A program made the translations under genes and the position numbers. A stretch of DNA of 64,000 nucleotides from NCBI GenBank assembly GCA_963742035.1, contig CAVUKH010000013.1, forward strand, positions 186,001 through 250,000, read 5' to 3'. Origin of the DNA: Bog-473 sp963742035 (GTDB taxonomy: Bacteria; Actinomycetota; Acidimicrobiia; Acidimicrobiales; RAAP-2). Positions 60,824 to 64,000 of the stretch are shown here, piece after piece. The notes under the pieces were generated by a model. That model saw only the letters and a list, made by a program, of their open reading frames with translations. It made no database searches and was not told the origin of the DNA. Within the stretch, counting starts at the first letter, position 1; every line of letters begins with the position of its first letter.

Positions 60824-63637
60824 ATGGATGGCGATGTGCGGCGGGGCGTCCGCCTGTCGACGGGTGGCGCGGGCGTGAGCGTGGACGGGTTCCACTGGGG
60901 CGGTGCGATGAGCTGTGGCGTATCGACCCGTGCGGTGGCGGCCGTGTGGGGTGGGGCCGGGCTGGTGGCGGGTGCACTGGCTCTGCGGCTGACGGTGGCA
61001 GACGTCACCCCGACGGCCACGGGCATGGCGTTCGCCACGGTCTTCGGCGTCCTCCTGGCGGCCAGCTTGATCTGGCCCATCACGCGTGACAGCGCCCGAG
61101 GCACCGACGTCATCGATGTGGACGAGGCCTTCTTCGTCGTGCTCGTCCTGCTCGTGCCGGCCGCCCTCACCGTGCTCGTGTTCGCCGCCGCCGTGATCGT
61201 CGCGCAGGCCGTGCGCCGCCGCTCGTTGGTGTGGTCGGCCTTCAACGCCGGCCGGGTGGTGGCCTCGGTCGGCCTGGGCGCACTCGTGTTCGCGCTGGTG
61301 CACAGCCACCAGACACCCTCGGGGTTCGCCAAGGTCGGCGCGGCACTGGCGGGCGCCGCCGTCGTCTTCCTGGTCGACACGGGCGCCATGGTGTCGATCA
61401 TGGCCACCCGGGGCGTCTCGTGGCGCCAGACTGTGTTGGAGGGGCTCGACGACAAGCTCCTGGTCAACGGGGGCGGCATCAGCTTCGCCGTGCCCGCCGG
61501 CCTTTTGCTCGCCCATCACCCGCGGTACCTGCCGCTGGCCGTGCTGCCCATGCTGGTGCTGCGCTTCCTGAGCACGGCGCACTTCGAGGCCCGAAGGGAC
61601 CGGGCCCGGATGCGTGGCCTCTTCGGGGCCACCCTGGACGTCAACCGCTCCATGGGCGCGGACGAGACACGGGCGGCCGTTCTGGAGTCCGCCGGATCGC
61701 TGCTGCGCTCTCCCGATGTCACGCTCACGGCGGAGCGCCCGGGCCACGGGGTGCTGGCGGCACCGATGCCGATGGCCGACCGTACCCTCTGGCTCGCTGC
61801 CGCAGGTCGGAGCCGGTCCGAGCCGTTCGACGAGGCCGATCGTGCGTTGCTCGAGGCACTCGCCTCGGTCGGCGCCATCGCGCTGGCCAACGCCGAGCTG
61901 TACGGGGAGGTCCGCCAGCAGCGGGAGAGGCTGTCCCTCATCACCGGCAGCATCGGTGAGGGTGTGTGCGCCGTCAGCGAGGACGGCCGGATCACCTTCA
62001 TGAACCCGGCGGGAGCCAGCATGCTCGGCTGGTACGGCCTCGACAGCGGCGACGAGGGTCCGGTGGTCCCGGCGGAGGAGGCGCCGGACTTCCTGCGCGA
62101 GCCGGCCCTGCGGGCCATGGAACTCGGGCGCAGCCTCACCAGCGACGACACGCGCTTCGAACGCCTCGACGGGTCGCACTTCCCCGTCACCATGACCGCG
62201 TCGCCCGTCGTGGGCGGTGTGTCGCCTTCCGGGGCGGTCATCGCGTTCCGAGACACCTCCGAGCGCAAGGCGTTCGAGGAGCAGCTGACCCGCCACGCCT
62301 TCCAGGACGCGCTGACCGGACTGGCCAACCGCCGCCTCCTGCTCGACCACCTCGACCACGCACTGTTGCAGGCGGACCGGTCGGGCAGCCGGGTGGCCGT
62401 GCTCTTCTGCGACATCGACCGCTTCAAGGTGGTGAACGACAACCTTGGACACCGCGTCGGCGACGACCTCCTACGGGTCATCGGGTCCCGCCTGCGCCAA
62501 GCCGTGCGAGCCGGGGACACGCTCGCCCGCTTCGGTGGGGACGAGTTCGTCGTCCTCCTCGAGGGCGTCACCTCGCCGGACGAAGCCAGCAAGGTGGCCA
62601 ATGCCGTACTCGAGGCCTTCCGCGATCCGGTCACGCTCAGAGGAGGGCGCGAAGTGCTGGCCGGGTTGAGCATCGGCATCGCACTCAGTGGTGATGGCAC
62701 CTCCCGTGATGATCTTCTCCACCATGCTGACACTGCGATGTACCGGGCCAAGCAGCAGGGCCGCGGCGGCCAGTTCGCCCTGTTCGACGTCGACCGGATG
62801 GGCGTCCGGCCGGTGAGCCGCCTCGATCTCGACACCGCCCTGCACCAGGTCGTCGAGCGGGGCGAGGTGGAGATCCACTATCAGCCGTTGGTCTCCCTGG
62901 CCGACCGGCGCATCGTCGGTGCCGAGGCACTGGTGCGCTGGAATCACCCCGATCACGGCATTCTGCTCCCGGCCCACTTCATAAAGGCGGCCGAGGACAA
63001 CGGCACCATCGTTCCCATCGGGGCGATGGTGCTCGAGCAGGCCTGTCGTCAGGCACAGACGTGGCGCCAGGAGTTCGGGGTCACGCTGCAGGTGGGGGTG
63101 AACCTCTCCAATCGCCAATTCCAACGGGTCGATATGGCCGAGCAGGTGGAGGCCGTCCTGCGGGCGACGGGCCTCGACCCCGGTCAACTCTGCCTCGAGA
63201 TCACCGAGAGCCTGGCCATGGACGACATCGACCTGACGTCCCACGTGGTGACGATGCTCCACACCCTCGGTGTGCGGGTGGCCATCGACGACTTCGGGAC
63301 GGGCCGCTCCTCGCTCGCCTCCCTGGCCCGGTTCCCCGTCGACGTGGTGAAGATCGACCCGGGCTTCATCCGCGACAGCGACCACGGCACCGTGCACTCG
63401 GCCATCGTGTCGACGGTGGTGGCGCTGTCGAGGGCGATGGGCGCCACCACGGTGGTGGAGGGGGTCGAGACGCTGGCCCAGGTGCAGGAGCTCACGAGCC
63501 TCGGGTGCGACGTGGCGCAGGGCTTCTACTTCGCACGGCCCGCGTCGGCGGTTGCGTTCAGCACGATGTTGACCACCAGCGCCGGTGCCGGGGAGCCGCC
63601 GGATCTGCGCATCGTGCACGGGGAACGAGCGGGCTGA
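60824..63637 (+). CDS. c-di-GMP turnover protein: membrane sensor - PAS - GGDEF - EAL
   Basis: A 937-residue bifunctional-type signalling protein (numbered from ATG 60824). About 30-255: six to seven hydrophobic helices; 265-360 a helical/GAF-like linker; 370-480 a PAS domain (FMNPAGASMLGW). GGDEF domain with FGGDEF at 570-575 and the inhibitory I-site R-A-G-D six residues earlier, so cyclase activity and feedback control look possible. EAL domain with E700-A-L, NLSNRQF, EITES, DDFGTGRSSL and KIDPGFI, all needed for phosphodiesterase activity. GGTGGAGGG lies just before the start codon. It lies 242 bp after the DedA gene. Confidence 0.94.
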   Translation: MDGDVRRGVRLSTGGAGVSVDGFHWGGAMSCGVSTRAVAAVWGGAGLVAGALALRLTVADVTPTATGMAFATVFGVLLAASLIWPITRDSARGTDVIDVDEAFFVVLVLLVPAALTVLVFAAAVIVAQAVRRRSLVWSAFNAGRVVASVGLGALVFALVHSHQTPSGFAKVGAALAGAAVVFLVDTGAMVSIMATRGVSWRQTVLEGLDDKLLVNGGGISFAVPAGLLLAHHPRYLPLAVLPMLVLRFLSTAHFEARRDRARMRGLFGATLDVNRSMGADETRAAVLESAGSLLRSPDVTLTAERPGHGVLAAPMPMADRTLWLAAAGRSRSEPFDEADRALLEALASVGAIALANAELYGEVRQQRERLSLITGSIGEGVCAVSEDGRITFMNPAGASMLGWYGLDSGDEGPVVPAEEAPDFLREPALRAMELGRSLTSDDTRFERLDGSHFPVTMTASPVVGGVSPSGAVIAFRDTSERKAFEEQLTRHAFQDALTGLANRRLLLDHLDHALLQADRSGSRVAVLFCDIDRFKVVNDNLGHRVGDDLLRVIGSRLRQAVRAGDTLARFGGDEFVVLLEGVTSPDEASKVANAVLEAFRDPVTLRGGREVLAGLSIGIALSGDGTSRDDLLHHADTAMYRAKQQGRGGQFALFDVDRMGVRPVSRLDLDTALHQVVERGEVEIHYQPLVSLADRRIVGAEALVRWNHPDHGILLPAHFIKAAEDNGTIVPIGAMVLEQACRQAQTWRQEFGVTLQVGVNLSNRQFQRVDMAEQVEAVLRATGLDPGQLCLEITESLAMDDIDLTSHVVTMLHTLGVRVAIDDFGTGRSSLASLARFPVDVVKIDPGFIRDSDHGTVHSAIVSTVVALSRAMGATTVVEGVETLAQVQELTSLGCDVAQGFYFARPASAVAFSTMLTTSAGAGEPPDLRIVHGERAG

Positions 63638-63675
63638 GCCGTCCGGCCGCCGACCTGATCCGTTCCCGTTGCGAT

Positions 63676-63701
63676 CTATGCCCCCCGGGGGGCGGGCATA
63701 G
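63676..63701 (+). terminator. inverted repeat, possible terminator
   Basis: CTATGCCC and GGGCATAG form a perfect 8-bp outer stem with a C6G6-rich interior (CCCGGGGGGC), 39 bases after the GGDEF-EAL stop and 10 bases before the next start. It may end the first transcript or regulate the next. Confidence 0.5.
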
Positions 63702-63710
63702 CATGGCCCG

Positions 63711-64000
63711 ATGTCCACGACGAGCTCGTCGAGCCCCGGTGCGTCGCCGCCCCGGCCCGTGCGCGTCCTCATGGCCAAGGTTGGCCTCGATGGGCACGAC
63801 CGTGGTCTCCGCGTCGTGGCCCGGATCCTCCGTGACGCCGGTTGCGAGGTCGTCTACGCCGGGCTGCGCCAGTCGCCCGAGACCATCGCGGCCATGACGG
63901 CTGAGGAGGACGTCGACGTCGTCGGCGTGTCGATGCACAACGGCGCCCATCTGACGCTGGCCCCGGCCGTCGTCGGCGCGCTGCGGGACGCCGGCCTCGA
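63711..64000 (+). CDS. cobalamin-binding mutase subunit, N-terminal part (cut by window edge)
   Basis: ATG 63711, open to the edge (96 codons). After a Ser/Pro-rich start, RVLMAKVGLDGHDRGLRVVA contains the B12-binding D-x-H-x-x-G motif (DGHDRG), then VARILRDAGCEVVYAGLRQS and VDVVGVSMHNGAHLTLAPAV. This is the C-terminal/small subunit domain of methylmalonyl-CoA mutase-type enzymes made as a separate protein. The upstream carboxyltransferase is compatible with propionate metabolism (inference). Confidence 0.9.
   Translation, partial: MSTTSSSSPGASPPRPVRVLMAKVGLDGHDRGLRVVARILRDAGCEVVYAGLRQSPETIAAMTAEEDVDVVGVSMHNGAHLTLAPAVVGALRDAGL

Noticed and set aside
60764..62452. A 562-codon antisense frame opposite the GGDEF-EAL gene
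   Set aside because: It is very rich in His, Gly and Arg, typical of a shadow of high-GC coding sequence.
1..64000. Search for CRISPR arrays, insertion sequences, tRNA and rRNA genes
   Set aside because: No regularly spaced repeats, transposase motifs, tRNA T-loop/anticodon patterns or rRNA sequence were recognised by reading. A tool-based scan would be more sensitive.

Overview
The window is a high-GC bacterial chromosome segment, most likely from an actinomycete (Actinomycetota; an Acidimicrobiia-like lineage would fit, but I cannot prove it). The grounds are strong G/C third-position bias, many GTG/TTG starts, frequent 4-bp GTGA/ATGA gene overlaps, and typical actinobacterial families: GAP-family membrane protein, SHOCT-tail proteins, DUF6325, DUF2252, MalT-like LuxR regulators, DUF202 pairs, a cysteine-less TraR/DksA relative and a propionyl-CoA-carboxylase-type carboxyltransferase. 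I see no rRNA, tRNA, CRISPR array, insertion sequence or phage gene. The window cuts a gene at each end.

Left part (1-16.6 kb). A SHOCT membrane protein and a large MalT-like ATPase/LuxR regulator are divergent from a sulfatase operon (small unknown protein, type I sulfatase, and the formylglycine-generating enzyme that activates it). DUF2252, DUF6325 and a second SHOCT protein follow, then an NAD(P)-binding/DUF2867 reductase, DNA photolyase, a CsbD stress protein, a GH130-like glycosidase and a Na+/H+-type antiporter.

Glycan region (17.2-24.7 kb, minus strand). Six tightly packed genes form one operon: GT4 glycosyltransferase, an (alpha/alpha)6-barrel-type protein, GH130 enzyme, a 43-residue lysine-rich microprotein, a second GT4 and a 59-residue zinc-ribbon microprotein. 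A perfect 11-bp hairpin follows. A GH15 trehalase/glucoamylase lies upstream on the same strand. This is the best candidate here for an undescribed system: it combines glycan synthesis and phosphorolysis/hydrolysis with two conserved-looking microproteins.

Middle (25-35 kb). An F420-dependent-reductase-like protein, a VOC protein, a membrane protein, a NarL-type response regulator, an MFS transporter, a STAS anti-sigma-factor antagonist, a DsbA-like protein, an AlkB-type dioxygenase and a CaiB/BaiF CoA-transferase. A 19-bp sequence with a palindromic core occurs twice, upstream of the response regulator and between the MFS and STAS genes. It is probably a shared operator.

Right part (35-64 kb), which by eye is richer in GC. 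A peptide/oligopeptide ABC transporter has one permease and two ATPases fused in a single 1052-residue protein. A catabolic cluster follows (SDR lacking the usual tyrosine, tandem muconolactone-isomerase-fold protein, flavin disulfide reductase). Then come two DUF202 proteins, folA overlapping an acyl-CoA ligase, a GH3 glucosidase, a conserved protein of unknown function, a broken SDR gene beside an acyl-CoA carboxyltransferase, a CLC channel, a tannase-like hydrolase with a C-terminal PKD-like domain, a siderophore-interacting protein, small unknowns, a DedA protein, a large GGDEF-EAL protein, and the start of a B12-binding mutase subunit.
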